Source of the DNA: Rhodovulum sp. ES.010
GTDB taxonomy: Bacteria; Pseudomonadota; Alphaproteobacteria; Rhodobacterales; Rhodobacteraceae
Assembly (NCBI RefSeq): GCF_900142935.1
Contig: NZ_FSRS01000001.1
Coordinates: 2,366,001 to 2,430,000, forward strand
Length of the DNA stretch: 64,000 nt
Direction of reading: 5' to 3'
Position 1 is the stretch's first letter, and every line of letters starts with the position of its first letter. Shown piece after piece: positions 18,683-27,639 of this stretch. The position numbers and the translations under genes were made by a program. Under the pieces are notes generated by a model. That model made no database searches. It was given only the letters and a program-made list of their open reading frames with translations, and was not told the DNA's origin.

Positions 18683-19245
18683 TTGCCCGTCTCCTCCCGC
18701 AGATGGGGCCAGGCCTTGAGAAAATACTCCGTTCCGGTCACGAAGGTCAGCCCCGCGGCAAGCAGCAGCAGCCCCGTGCCCAGCACCTCCACCGCCGCGG
18801 AGGCGAAGAGGCCATGGGCGAGCAGCACGGTCAGCGCCACCATCTGCACCGTGGTCTTCCACTTGGCGAGCCTGGTCACCTGAAGCTGGCGCGCGCTCGC
18901 GCCCAGGAATTCCCGCAGCCCCGAGACGAACACCTCGCGGAACACGATGACGCCGGCGGCGAGGGTGATCCAGAGCGGCATCCCGAACTGCGCCACCACC
19001 ACCAGCAGCGCCACCAGCACCATGGCCTTGTCGGCAATCGGGTCGACCATCGCGCCGAAGCGGCTGGTCTGGTTCCAGGCGCGCGCGATGTAGCCGTCCA
19101 CCCAGTCGGTGATCGAGGCGCCGACGAAGACCAGCACCGCGACGAGGTCGGCGGTCGGGCTGTCCCAGACGAAGTAGATCAGCGGGAACAGCAGCGCGGC
19201 GAACAGGCGCAGCACCGAGAGGATGTTGGGCAGGGTCCATGTCAT
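18679..19245 (-). CDS. pgsA: CDP-diacylglycerol-glycerol-3-phosphate 3-phosphatidyltransferase
   Basis: 188 residues, polytopic membrane enzyme of phosphatidylglycerol synthesis. The CDP-alcohol phosphotransferase motif D-x2-D-G-x2-A-R-x8-G-x3-D-x3-D is complete across DWVDGYIARAWNQ and FGAMVDPIADK (about residues 46-68). Lies 18 bases after uvrC and overlaps moaD by 4 bases. Confidence 0.94.
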   Translation of the reverse strand: MTWTLPNILSVLRLFAALLFPLIYFVWDSPTADLVAVLVFVGASITDWVDGYIARAWNQTSRFGAMVDPIADKAMVLVALLVVVAQFGMPLWITLAAGVIVFREVFVSGLREFLGASARQLQVTRLAKWKTTVQMVALTVLLAHGLFASAAVEVLGTGLLLLAAGLTFVTGTEYFLKAWPHLREETGK

Positions 19246-19263
19246 GCCCCGCTCCTTACCGCG

Positions 19264-21144
19264 TCAGCCGCGCTCATGGAAGAAGGCGTGGATCTTCTCG
19301 GCCAGGCTGTCGGAAATGCCGTCCACGGCCTTGAGGTCGGCCAGCCCCGCCCGGCTGACCGCCTTGGCGCTGCCGAAATGGGTGAGCAGCGCGCGCTTGC
19401 GGGTAGCACCCACGCCGGGGATTTCGTCCAGCGGCGTCGCGCCCACGGCCTTGGACCGCTTCTGGCGATGCGCGCCGATGGCGAAGCGGTGCGCCTCGTC
19501 GCGCAGGCGCTGGGTGAAATACAGCACCGGGTCGTTGCGCTTCAGCGCGAAGGGGCGCTGGCCGGGGCGGTGGAACTCCTCTTTCCCGGCGTCGCGGTCG
19601 ATGCCCTTGGCGACGCCGACCACGGGGATGTCCTCGACGCCCAGATCGCCGAGGATACCCGCCACCGCCGCGACCTGTCCGGCGCCGCCGTCGATCAGCA
19701 GCAGGTCCGGCCAGGTTTCGCCCTCGCGGTCGGGGTCTTCCTTCAGCAGACGCTGGAAGCGGCGGGTGAGAACCTCCTTCATCATGCCGAAATCGTCACC
19801 CGGCGTCAGGCTGTCGCCGCGGATGTTGAACTTGCGATACTGGCTTTTGACAAAGCCCTCGGGGCCGGCCACGACCATCGCGCCCACCGCGTTGGTGCCC
19901 TGAATGTGGGAGTTGTCGTAGATCTCGATCCGCTTCGGCGGCGCGTCGAGGTCGAACGCCTCGGCCAGCCCGGCGAGCAGCTTGCCCTGGGCGGCGCTTT
20001 CGGCCAGCCGGCGGCCCAGGCTTTCGCGGGCGTTGCGGGCGGCGCCGGCGACGAGGTCGGCCTTTTCGCCGCGCTGGGGCATCGCGATCTGGACCTTGCG
20101 GCCCGCGCGCTCCGACAGGGCCTCCTGCATCAGCGCCCGGTCCTCGATGTCGTGGGACAGCAGGATCAGCCGGGGCGGCTCCTTGTTCTCGTAGAACTGG
20201 CCGAGGAAGCCGCGCAGAACCTCGGCCGCATCGGCGCCCGAGCCGGTTTTCGGATAGTAGTCGCGGTTGCCCCAGTTCTGGTTCGCGCGGATGAAGAACA
20301 CCTGCACGCAGGCCTGCCCGCCCTCCATGTGGAGCGCGACGACGTCGGCCTCGGCCACGCCGCGGGGGTTGATGCCCTGTACCGACTGCACCTGCGTCAG
20401 CGCGCGAATGCGGTCGCGCAGCGCGGCGGCGCGCTCGAATTCCAGCGCCTCGGCGGCGGCCTCCATCTCGGCGGCCAGCGCCTCCTGCACACCGGTGGAT
20501 TTGCCCTGCAGGAAGCGTTCGGCGTCGCGCACCGAAGCCGCGTACGCCTCTTCGGAGATGCGCCCGACGCAGGGGCCGGAACAGCGCTTGATCTGGTAAA
20601 GCAGACAGGGCCGCGTCCGGCTTTCGAACATCGAATCCGAGCAGTTCCTGAGCAGGAACACCTTCTGCAGCTGGTTCAGCGTGCGGTTGACCGCGCCCGC
20701 CGACGCGAAGGGGCCGAAATAGGCGCCCTTCTCGGTCTTGGCGCCGCGATGTTTCCGGATCTGGGGGAAGGGATGATCCTTGGGGATCAGGATGTTCGGG
20801 AAGCTCTTGTCGTCGCGCAGCAGCACGTTGTAGCGCGGCTTGAGCTGCTTGATGAGGTTCTGCTCCAGCAGGAGCGCCTCGGTCTCGGTGCGCGTGCTGA
20901 GGAACATCATCGAAGCGGTCTCGCGGATCATCCGCGCGATCCGCGCCGAATGGCCCGAGGGCTTGGCGTAGTTCGCCACCCGCTTCTTCAGGTTCCGCGC
21001 CTTGCCGACGTAAAGGACCCGGCTCTCGGCATCGAGCATCCGGTAGACGCCGGGGGAGTTGTCCAGCGTCGGCAGGTAGGACTGGATGCAGGCATGTCCC
21101 GTGGGCCGGGCGTCCACGTCGGGGTCGGTCGTCGGTGCGGTCAT
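19264..21144 (-). CDS. uvrC: Excinuclease ABC subunit C
   Basis: 626 residues, makes both incisions in UvrABC nucleotide excision repair. The N-terminal GIY-YIG nuclease ([20 protein letters not shown], about residues 33-52), the central UVR helix pair ([15 protein letters not shown] near 231), the RNase H-like 5' nuclease region ([13 protein letters not shown] near 410) and C-terminal helix-hairpin-helix units ([19 protein letters not shown]) are all present. First gene of the uvrC-pgsA-moaD-moaE operon. Its promoter must lie in the AT-rich spacer upstream. Confidence 0.96.
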   Translation of the reverse strand: MTAPTTDPDVDARPTGHACIQSYLPTLDNSPGVYRMLDAESRVLYVGKARNLKKRVANYAKPSGHSARIARMIRETASMMFLSTRTETEALLLEQNLIKQLKPRYNVLLRDDKSFPNILIPKDHPFPQIRKHRGAKTEKGAYFGPFASAGAVNRTLNQLQKVFLLRNCSDSMFESRTRPCLLYQIKRCSGPCVGRISEEAYAASVRDAERFLQGKSTGVQEALAAEMEAAAEALEFERAAALRDRIRALTQVQSVQGINPRGVAEADVVALHMEGGQACVQVFFIRANQNWGNRDYYPKTGSGADAAEVLRGFLGQFYENKEPPRLILLSHDIEDRALMQEALSERAGRKVQIAMPQRGEKADLVAGAARNARESLGRRLAESAAQGKLLAGLAEAFDLDAPPKRIEIYDNSHIQGTNAVGAMVVAGPEGFVKSQYRKFNIRGDSLTPGDDFGMMKEVLTRRFQRLLKEDPDREGETWPDLLLIDGGAGQVAAVAGILGDLGVEDIPVVGVAKGIDRDAGKEEFHRPGQRPFALKRNDPVLYFTQRLRDEAHRFAIGAHRQKRSKAVGATPLDEIPGVGATRKRALLTHFGSAKAVSRAGLADLKAVDGISDSLAEKIHAFFHERG

Positions 21145-21445
21145 GTCAGGCAGATCGTGATTCCTCGCCTTGGCTGCAACGCAAAATGACTTGTATCAAG
21201 ACAAAACATGTCCACGAAATCTGTGGATAAGTCTGCGCATAAGCTTGGGGCGTCGCGAAATTTTAATTGTTTTCCGCCCCGTTCAATGGTTTGCTCAATT
21301 TTTAGGCGACATATCATGCCATTGATTTACAAGGATTATTTCTTGCGCCCGGACAAATCTCTGAAATTCCTAAAGAATTCGTGAAGATAATATGACCCTC
21401 CGACGGGCGGTGGAAAAGTTAACGGACGCGGCGAGCGCGGGACGC
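21145..21445. promoter_or_regulatory. AT-rich spacer upstream of uvrC with a DnaA-box-like site
   Basis: About 300 bases without a gene between uvrC and the SDR gene. The part from about 21180 to 21400 is markedly AT rich against the GC-rich surroundings. TGTGGATAA at 21222-21230 is an exact match to the reverse complement of the classic DnaA box. It forms an inverted repeat with TCCAC at 21211-21215 (arms of 5, spacer of 7). A weaker match (GGTGGAAAA, two mismatches) lies at 21409-21417. The region must hold the uvrC operon promoter. Whether DnaA acts here is unknown. Confidence 0.5.
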
Positions 21446-22228
21446 CTACTCCACCCCGAGCACGTCAGGGGTTTGCCAGGCCAGGTGCTGCCCGCCATCG
21501 ACGCAGATCAGCTGCCCGGTAACCCCCGGCGCGGCGAGGAAATAATCGAGCGCCGCACAGATCTCGTCGGGGCTTCCGCCGCGCCCGAGGATCGTCGCGG
21601 CGCGCTGCCGGGCGAAGTGATCCTCGCTCTGCCGGCCGCCGCGCAGCGTCGGCCCCGGACCGATCGCGTTGACCCGGATCGCCGGGGCCAGCGCCTGGGC
21701 CGCCGTGCGGGTAAAGGCCCAAAGGCCCATCTTCGCCAGCGTGTAGGTCATGAACTCGGGCGTCGGCTTCAGCACCCGCTGGTCGATCATGTTGACGACG
21801 AGCCCGGAGGCGCAGGGCTCGCCCGCTTCGCAAACCCCATGCTCGGGGGCCTGGTGCGCGAATGCCTGCGTCAGCAGGAACGGGGCGCGCAGGTTCGACC
21901 CGATGTGTCGGTCCCAGCTTTCGCGCGTCGCGGTGTGGATCGTGTCGTGTTCGAAGATCGAGGCGTTGTTGACCAGCACGGTCAGCGGCCCGCCCAGCGC
22001 CTCGGCCGCGCGGCCGACCAGCGCGCCGGCCTCCGTTTCGTCCAGCAGGTCGGCCTGCAGCGTGGCGGCCCGGCGGCCCAGCGCGCGAATTTCGGCGGCG
22101 GTCTCTTCGGCCGCCTCGGCGCTGCCGGCGTAATGCACCGCCACGTCGACGCCGCGCTCGGCCAGGTGAAGCGCCATCGACCGGCCCAGGCGCCTGGCCC
22201 CTCCGGTCACGAGTGCCCGTTCCGTCAT
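21446..22228 (-). CDS. SDR family oxidoreductase, pteridine reductase-like
   Basis: 260 residues. Short-chain dehydrogenase with the N-terminal cofactor motif TGGARRLG (TGxxxRxG, the pattern of NADPH-dependent pteridine reductases and FolM rather than the common TGxxxGxG), NNASIFE near residue 88, catalytic YTLAK near 158 and a C-terminal VDGGQHL. A role in reducing dihydropterins or dihydrofolate is plausible from this motif but unproven. Its start overlaps the end of the antiporter gene by 4 bases, making it the last gene of the S49-CaCA-SDR operon. Confidence 0.85.
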   Translation of the reverse strand: MTERALVTGGARRLGRSMALHLAERGVDVAVHYAGSAEAAEETAAEIRALGRRAATLQADLLDETEAGALVGRAAEALGGPLTVLVNNASIFEHDTIHTATRESWDRHIGSNLRAPFLLTQAFAHQAPEHGVCEAGEPCASGLVVNMIDQRVLKPTPEFMTYTLAKMGLWAFTRTAAQALAPAIRVNAIGPGPTLRGGRQSEDHFARQRAATILGRGGSPDEICAALDYFLAAPGVTGQLICVDGGQHLAWQTPDVLGVE

Positions 22229-23232
22229 GTCAGCACCATCAGGATGTAAAGAGCGTACAAGCCGAGGAAAACGGCGCCCCAGGCGCGGCCCAGCCCCCAC
22301 TTCAGGAAGATGAAGGGCACCAGCAGGACCGAAGCCCCCAGCATCACCCACAGGTCGAACCGCAGCATTTCGGCCGGCACGGGGATATCGCCGACCAGGC
22401 TTGCCAAGCCGATGATCGCGAGCAGGTTGAACATGTTCGACCCGATCACGTTGCCCATCGCCACATCCGCCTGCCGGCGCAGCGCCGCCATGACCGTGGT
22501 TGCCAGCTCGGGAAGCGAGGTGCCGAGGGCCACCAGCGTGAGGCCGATCACCGTCTCGGACACGCCCAGGGTGCGGGCGATGTTCATGGAACTGTCGACC
22601 AGCAGATCGGCGCCCAGGGGCAGGCCCAGCAGGCCGAGCGCCAGGAACACCAGGATCTTGGGCCAGCCGAGGCTGGGGTCGGCGCCTTCGATCTCGTCGA
22701 TCTCCGGCTCGGCGGGCGCGTCCGGGGCCGCGCCTGCGCCCGGATCAGGCGTTGGCCCTGCCAGCACGGCGTTGTCGCGGCGGTAGTTACGGGCCGACAG
22801 GAAGGCGTCGGCCAGCACGACGGTCAGCACCGCCAAGAGCGCGAGCCCATGGACCCAGGTCAATGGCCCGACGAGGCACAACGAGAGGAAGAACAGGCTG
22901 GCCGCCAGCATCAGGGTGTAGGTGCGGCGCGTGTCGCATTCGTGGGTGCTGAGCCCCGTCATCAGCGCCGGCACGCCCAGAACGAGCAGCACGTTGGCCG
23001 TGTTCGACCCCACGACATTGCCCAACGCGATGCCCGGCGCGTTCTCGAGCACCGCCTTGACGGAGATCAGGAGTTCCGGCGCCGACGTGCCGAAGGCCAC
23101 GATGGTCAGGCTGACGATCAGCGCCGGCACGCCGAGCCGGAGCGAGAGGTTGACCGCGCCCCGCACCAGGCTGTCGCCGGCCAGAAGCAGGATCGTGAGC
23201 CCGAGCGCGGCATAGAGCAGATCGACGATCAC
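22225..23232 (-). CDS. CaCA-family calcium/sodium antiporter
   Basis: 335 residues, about ten membrane helices in two inverted repeats joined by an acidic cytoplasmic loop (DAPAEPEIDEIEGADPS near residue 175). Each repeat carries the alpha-repeat signature: FGTSAPELLISVKA near residue 47 and LGTSLPELATTVMA near 245. Exchanges cations (Ca2+ or others) against Na+ or H+ across the inner membrane; specificity cannot be read. Sits between a 60-residue protein and the SDR gene in one operon. Confidence 0.92.
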   Translation of the reverse strand: MIVDLLYAALGLTILLLAGDSLVRGAVNLSLRLGVPALIVSLTIVAFGTSAPELLISVKAVLENAPGIALGNVVGSNTANVLLVLGVPALMTGLSTHECDTRRTYTLMLAASLFFLSLCLVGPLTWVHGLALLAVLTVVLADAFLSARNYRRDNAVLAGPTPDPGAGAAPDAPAEPEIDEIEGADPSLGWPKILVFLALGLLGLPLGADLLVDSSMNIARTLGVSETVIGLTLVALGTSLPELATTVMAALRRQADVAMGNVIGSNMFNLLAIIGLASLVGDIPVPAEMLRFDLWVMLGASVLLVPFIFLKWGLGRAWGAVFLGLYALYILMVLT

Positions 23233-23238
23233 GTGGCG

Positions 23239-23421
23239 TCAGCCCTTTCCGCAGGGGCAGGGCCCGCTGCCGATCCGGTGCCGTCCGCAATGGAGGCATT
23301 TCGCTGGCCGCGCCCGGCCCAGCGAGAGACGCCCCGCCCGGGGGCGCGGCAGGCGCAGGCGGCCGAACATGGCGAGCACCGCCATGCCGACCAGGAACAG
23401 GGACACGATCTTGACTATCAT
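23239..23421 (-). CDS. Small membrane protein with C-terminal zinc-ribbon-like Cys
   Basis: 60 residues. One N-terminal hydrophobic helix (IVKIVSLFLVGMAVLAMFG) is followed by a basic linker and a C-terminal CLHCG ... CPCGKG cysteine pattern that could hold a metal. Small proteins of this layout commonly lie next to an S49 peptidase in Rhodobacteraceae, which supports it being real. 3 bases after the peptidase gene and 6 before the antiporter gene. Confidence 0.75.
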   Translation of the reverse strand: MIVKIVSLFLVGMAVLAMFGRLRLPRPRAGRLSLGRARPAKCLHCGRHRIGSGPCPCGKG

Positions 23422-23424
23422 CGC

Positions 23425-24225
23425 TCAGAGCCCGTAACGCGCCCAGAGCGCGCGTGCTTCGACTTCCTCGGCGATCGCCGCAACCGAGGGCGCGCCGAGC
23501 CGCGTCCACAGCCCCCGGCGCGGCGTGTGCAGCGCGAATCTCACCTTGTCGCCGAATCGTTCCTTCATCTTCGGCACAAGGTGTCCGATGCCGTCGGCCA
23601 GGCCGAGCTTGACCGCCTCGTCACCGGCCCAGACATCCCCGGTGAACAGGTTCGTGTCGGTGGCGAGCTTCGCGCCGCGGCGCGCGCGCACATGCGCCTT
23701 GAACGCCTCGTGAATCGGGGTCTGAAGCTGCATCAGCCGCTCCACGTCCTCCGATTTCTCCGGCTGGAACGGGTCGAGAAAGCTCTTGCTCTCGCCCGCG
23801 GTGTGCACCCGCCGCTCCACGCCGTAGCGGGCGATCAGCTCGGGAAAACCGAAGCCCGCGTAGATCACCCCGATGGAGCCGAGGAGCGAGGCGCGGTCGG
23901 CCCAGATCTCGTCCGCCGCGCAGGCGAGCCAGTAGCCGCCCGAGGCGGCCACATCCTCGACGAAGGCATAGACCGGCAGCTCGTGCTCCTGCGCCAGCCG
24001 GCGGATCCGGGCGGCGATCAGCGCGCTTTGCACGGGCGACCCGCCGGGCGAGTTGATCGCGAGCGCCACCGCCCTGGGCCGGCCGCGCCGGAACGCCCGC
24101 TCGATCACCTGGGCAAGACCCGCGTCGGACAGGCTCGTGCCCCGCGGCGAGGCCGCGATGGGGCCGGAGAGACGGACCACCGACACAAGGGGGCCGGATT
24201 TCAGGAAGGGGAGCCAACGTTGCAT
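23425..24225 (-). CDS. S49 family signal-peptide-peptidase-like serine protease
   Basis: 266 residues, the short SppA/SohB-like form. The Ser nucleophile lies in EDVAASGGYWLACAADEIWA (near residue 110) and the general-base Lys in GESKSFLDPFQP (near 160). Substrates in the family are membrane-inserted signal peptides or small membrane proteins. The start was taken at MQRWLPFLKSG; a start 12 codons upstream adds an atypical N-terminus. First gene of the operon with the small Cys protein, antiporter and SDR. Confidence 0.88.
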   Translation of the reverse strand: MQRWLPFLKSGPLVSVVRLSGPIAASPRGTSLSDAGLAQVIERAFRRGRPRAVALAINSPGGSPVQSALIAARIRRLAQEHELPVYAFVEDVAASGGYWLACAADEIWADRASLLGSIGVIYAGFGFPELIARYGVERRVHTAGESKSFLDPFQPEKSEDVERLMQLQTPIHEAFKAHVRARRGAKLATDTNLFTGDVWAGDEAVKLGLADGIGHLVPKMKERFGDKVRFALHTPRRGLWTRLGAPSVAAIAEEVEARALWARYGL

Positions 24226-24351
24226 GGCCTCGCATGTAGGCCGGGCGAAAGCCCCGAACAAGGCGGCAGTTCAAATGGCCCGCACCTGTTGCGCCATCGC
24301 CGCCCGCGCTCCCGGCGGCGCCGGTCGCCCAAGCGCGGCGGCCGCACGCGG

Positions 24352-24564
24352 TCAGACATCCTTTTGCGCGGTATCGAGGTAGCGGCAGGTCCAGCGCGAA
24401 ATCGTCCAGTCCGGATGCGTCCGCACCCAGCGGGCCAACTCGGGCTGGGCGCCCATCGTGCAGGTCATGGGCGAGATCTCGGTGAAGATCAGGCTGCGTT
24501 CCTCGCAGAGGCCGGGGGCGGTCTGGGCCGCGCTGAAACAGGCGATGAAGACGAGTTCGATCAT
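24352..24564 (-). CDS. Small secreted Cys-containing protein
   Basis: 70 residues. The short hydrophobic N-terminus (MIELVFIACFSAAQTAPG) looks like a signal peptide. The mature part has three Cys (LCEERSL, MTCTMGAQPELARW, WTCRYLD) and a Trp-rich HPDWTISRW segment, consistent with a small disulfide-bonded periplasmic protein. I recognise the pattern as recurring in Rhodobacteraceae but know no function. It stands alone between the peptidase operon and the ABC cluster. Confidence 0.7.
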   Translation of the reverse strand: MIELVFIACFSAAQTAPGLCEERSLIFTEISPMTCTMGAQPELARWVRTHPDWTISRWTCRYLDTAQKDV

Positions 24565-24744
24565 GGGGGACCTCGCTGGTCAGCTCCTGCCGCAAGGTTG
24601 GCAGGAAACCCTTCGCGAAGCGTTGACGCACCGCCGGGCGGACGCAATGCTGCGCTGCGGCGCGATGAATGCTGCAGACGCAAATCCGACATTTGAGCAG
24701 TCCTTGCGGCATCTGCCCTGTTTCCGGGCAATCCCTGCCCGTCT

Positions 24745-25536
24745 CTAGCCGCGCCGCCGCATCAGGCCGCGCGCCGGGTCGTACCCGACGAGCGACAGCA
24801 GGAAGAAGACGACGAATCCTGCGCAGACCCAGAACAGCGCCCAGGGGTTGAAGCTGCCATAGAGCGAAAACCGGATCAGTTCGACCGCGTGGGTAAAGGG
24901 GTTCGCCGCGCAGATGTCGCGCAACAGGTCCGAGCTCTCGGCCATCTTCCACAGCGGGTAGAGCGCCGTGGACAGGAAGAACATCGGGAAGATCACGAAG
25001 TTCATCACGCCGGCGAAATTCTCCAGTTGCTTGACCGTCGAGGAGATCAGCAAGCCCAGCGCGCCCAGCATCAGCCCCGAGAGCACCAGCGCCGGAAACA
25101 CATAGAGATAGCCCAGGGGCGGCATGGCGATCCCGAAGAGGGCGGCGATCCCGAGGAAGGCGTAGACCTGCAACAGCGAAACCGCGACGCCGGCAAGCAG
25201 CTTGCAGAACAACAGCCACCAGCGCGGCTGCGGCGAGGTCAGCAAGAGCCGCATCGAACCCATTTCCTGATCGTAGACCAGCGCCAGCGAGGACTGCATC
25301 CCGTTGAACAGCTGGATCATCCCGCAAAGGCCGGGGACGATGTAGACCTCATAGGTGATGTAGGTCTGGTAGGGCGGGATAATCGACAGACCCAGCGCCG
25401 CGCGGAACCCCGCGGCGAAGACCACGAGCCAGACCAGCGGCCGCACCAGCGCCGAGAGAAAGCGCCCCCGCTGGTGCACGAACCGCAGAGCTTCGCGCGT
25501 GACGATGGCGGTCAGGGACGTCAGCCAGCCTTTCAT
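24745..25536 (-). CDS. ABC-2 type permease of the PQQ-associated ABC system
   Basis: 263 residues, six membrane helices of ABC-2 type. The N-terminus TREALRFVHQRGRFLSALVRPLVW and the LVYDQEMGSMRLLLTSP segment near residue 90 are typical of the permease linked to PQQ-dependent alcohol dehydrogenase systems (PedC-like). Equivalent subunits in the Methylobacterium lut cluster move lanthanides; that link is from recalled family relations, not shown by sequence alone. Translationally coupled to the ATPase gene (4-base overlap). Last gene of an eight-gene minus-strand run from 31324. Confidence 0.85.
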   Translation of the reverse strand: MKGWLTSLTAIVTREALRFVHQRGRFLSALVRPLVWLVVFAAGFRAALGLSIIPPYQTYITYEVYIVPGLCGMIQLFNGMQSSLALVYDQEMGSMRLLLTSPQPRWWLLFCKLLAGVAVSLLQVYAFLGIAALFGIAMPPLGYLYVFPALVLSGLMLGALGLLISSTVKQLENFAGVMNFVIFPMFFLSTALYPLWKMAESSDLLRDICAANPFTHAVELIRFSLYGSFNPWALFWVCAGFVVFFLLSLVGYDPARGLMRRRG

Positions 25537-26267
25537 GCCCGCGCCTCGTTGCCGCCGGTCATCTCGATGAAGGCGTCGATCAGCGGGCGGTTGCCCGCCA
25601 CCTCGGCCGCCGTCGCCTGTTGCAGCACGCGGCCGCGATGCAGCACCACCACGTCATCCCCGGGCTCGATCTCGTCCACCAGATGCGTGGCCCAGAGCAC
25701 GCTCAGCCCCTCGGCGGCCAGGTCGTGCACATGGTCGGTGATCGCGCGTCGCGCCGCGGTATCGAGGCCGACGGTCGGTTCGTCGAGCAGAAGCACCTCG
25801 GGGTCGTGGACCAGCGCACGCGCGATCTCCATCCGCCGCCGGTGCCCGCCGTTCAGCGCGCGCACCGTCTCGCCCGACCGTTCGCGCATGTTGAGCCTGT
25901 CGAGGGCGGCGGCGATCCGCCGCTCGGCATCGCGTCCCGACAGGCCATGCAGGGCCGCGAAATAGCGCATGTTGCGCATCACCGTCATGTCGAGGTCCAG
26001 CGTCGGCTGCTGAAAGACGATACCGATGCGGCTGAGCGCGTCGAGCGGCGCGCGCGCAATGTCGTGGCCGGCAACCTCGATGGTACCCTGCCGGGTCACC
26101 AGAAGCCGCGTGAGCAGGGAAAACAGGCTGGACTTGCCCGCGCCGTTCGGGCCGAGGAGTGCGCAGAACCGGCCACGCCCGAGGGTGAAGGACACGTCGT
26201 CCAGCGCCGTCTTCGCCCCATAACTGAGACTGACATGCGCAACGCGGATCGCGGGGCTTCCGGTCAT
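25533..26267 (-). CDS. ATP-binding subunit of the PQQ-associated ABC system
   Basis: 244 residues. Walker A LGPNGAGKSS near residue 38, Q-loop region GIVFQQPTLDLDM, ABC signature ALNGGHRRRMEIARAL near 128 (LNGGH in place of LSGGQ), Walker B VLLLDEPTVGLD, and H-loop ATHLVDE. It matches the ATPase subset that accompanies PQQ-dependent alcohol dehydrogenases. Overlaps the second ATPase gene by 4 bases and the permease gene by 4 bases. Confidence 0.88.
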   Translation of the reverse strand: MTGSPAIRVAHVSLSYGAKTALDDVSFTLGRGRFCALLGPNGAGKSSLFSLLTRLLVTRQGTIEVAGHDIARAPLDALSRIGIVFQQPTLDLDMTVMRNMRYFAALHGLSGRDAERRIAAALDRLNMRERSGETVRALNGGHRRRMEIARALVHDPEVLLLDEPTVGLDTAARRAITDHVHDLAAEGLSVLWATHLVDEIEPGDDVVVLHRGRVLQQATAAEVAGNRPLIDAFIEMTGGNEARA

Positions 26268-26884
26268 CGGGACGCCTTCGCGCGGGGGGCGGACGGGCGC
26301 AGCGTGGCCGGGGTGCCTTCCAGCAGCAGGATGCGGTCGGCCAGCCGCTCGGCCTCCGCCCGCGCATGGGTGACGAAGAGCGTCGCCGGACGCGCCTCTG
26401 CGATCAGCGTTTCGGTGAGCGCCAGCATGGTCTCTGCCGTCTCCGCGTCGAGCGAGACGAAGGGTTCGTCCATGATAAGAAGCTCGGGCGGCCCGGCGAA
26501 GGCGCGGGCCAGCGCGAGGCGCCGCTGCTGGCCGAGCGAGAGCTGGCCGGGATAGGCGCGCGCCTTGTCGGCGATGCCGACGCGCGCCAGCATCTCGCGC
26601 GCTGCCGCCCGCGTCAGGCCGGGATGGACGATGCGCAGGTTGGCCAGCGCGCTCCGCCAGGGCAGGAGTGTCGGCTCCTGGAACACGAAGGCCAGCCGCT
26701 CGGGCCGCGCCACCTCGCCCTCGAAGTCCGGGTCGAGGCCCGCGACGATCCTCAGCAGCGTCGACTTGCCGATCCCCGAAGGCCCGAGCAGCGCGACGGT
26801 TTCGCCCGGCGCCACCTCGAAGGCGATGGGGCCGAGCACGGGCGTGGACCCGAAGGACTTACCGCGAACATCGACCCGGGTCAT
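26264..26884 (-). CDS. ATP-binding subunit of NitT/TauT-type ABC importer
   Basis: 206 residues, compact ATPase of the nitrate/sulfonate/taurine importer group. Walker A LLGPSGIGKST at about residue 32, Q-loop FVFQEPTLLPW, signature LSLGQQRRLALARAF near 115, and Walker B LLIMDEPFVSLD. The C-terminal accessory region is minimal. The start ATG overlaps the stop of the cognate permease (ATGA). The only unusual point is its place inside a quinoprotein operon. Confidence 0.9.
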   Translation of the reverse strand: MTRVDVRGKSFGSTPVLGPIAFEVAPGETVALLGPSGIGKSTLLRIVAGLDPDFEGEVARPERLAFVFQEPTLLPWRSALANLRIVHPGLTRAAAREMLARVGIADKARAYPGQLSLGQQRRLALARAFAGPPELLIMDEPFVSLDAETAETMLALTETLIAEARPATLFVTHARAEAERLADRILLLEGTPATLRPSAPRAKASR

Positions 26885-27630
26885 GCGTCGCGCCAGCGCC
26901 GCGCGCGCCGCTCCCAGGGCTGGAGGATCAGCCACTCGACGGCCAGCATCACCGCGATGAAGGACAGGGCATAGACCAGCACCATGCCCACCTCGAAGAG
27001 TTGGAAATAGAGGTGGATCTGGAACCCGATCCCGCTGGACCGGCCCAGGAACTCGACCACGAGGACGATCTTCCAGATCACCGCCACCCCGCCGCGCGCC
27101 GCCGCCGCGATGAAAGGCGCGAGTTGCGGCAGCAGCACATGGCGCAGCCGCGCCCGGCCACTCATACGGTAGACCCGCGCCATCGCGTCGAGATCGGGCG
27201 ACAGCGCGCGCGCGCCCTCGCGGATCGTCACCGTCACGTTCGGCACCTTGTTCAGCGTCACCGCCGTGATCGCCGCGATCTCGTTCAGCCCGATCCAGAG
27301 GTAGCACAACACGATCAGCACCAGCGCGGGCAGGTTCAGGAACACCACCAGCCAGGGGTCGAGCCAGCGGTCGAGCCGCGGATTGCGCCCCATCGCGAAG
27401 CCCAGGATCAGCCCCAGCCCCATGGCCAGCGCAAAGGCCCAGGCGACGCGGATCAGCGTCTGGCCGAGGTGATACGGCAAGGCCCCCGCGCGCATCTCGG
27501 CAAGGAACGGGCCCACCAGGGCGAAGGGCTGCGGCAAGACCTGCGGATCGGCGGTCAACGCCGCCGCGACGACCCAGAGGCCCAGCAGGCCAAGCAGCGA
27601 AACCGCCGGGACGCCGAGCCGTGCGAGCAT
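26881..27630 (-). CDS. Permease of NitT/TauT-type ABC importer
   Basis: 249 residues with about six helices. The binding-protein-dependent transport signature is in the C-terminal half (LNEIAAITAVTLNKVPNVTVTIREG, here broken by position: Glu-Ile-Ala at about residue 127, then VPNVTVTIREGARAL). Lies 9 bases after the substrate-binding protein gene and overlaps the ATPase gene by 4 bases. The transported compound is unknown. Confidence 0.9.
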   Translation of the reverse strand: MLARLGVPAVSLLGLLGLWVVAAALTADPQVLPQPFALVGPFLAEMRAGALPYHLGQTLIRVAWAFALAMGLGLILGFAMGRNPRLDRWLDPWLVVFLNLPALVLIVLCYLWIGLNEIAAITAVTLNKVPNVTVTIREGARALSPDLDAMARVYRMSGRARLRHVLLPQLAPFIAAAARGGVAVIWKIVLVVEFLGRSSGIGFQIHLYFQLFEVGMVLVYALSFIAVMLAVEWLILQPWERRARRWRDA

Positions 27631-27639
27631 GCGCCGCGC

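Noticed and set aside
18703..21189. An 828-codon plus-strand frame opposite pgsA and uvrC
   Set aside because: Shadow of uvrC, which has all family domains on the other strand.
21180..21420. Chromosome origin of replication
   Set aside because: Only one exact DnaA box, no change of gene direction around it, and none of the genes usually near alphaproteobacterial origins. Kept only as a DnaA-box observation.
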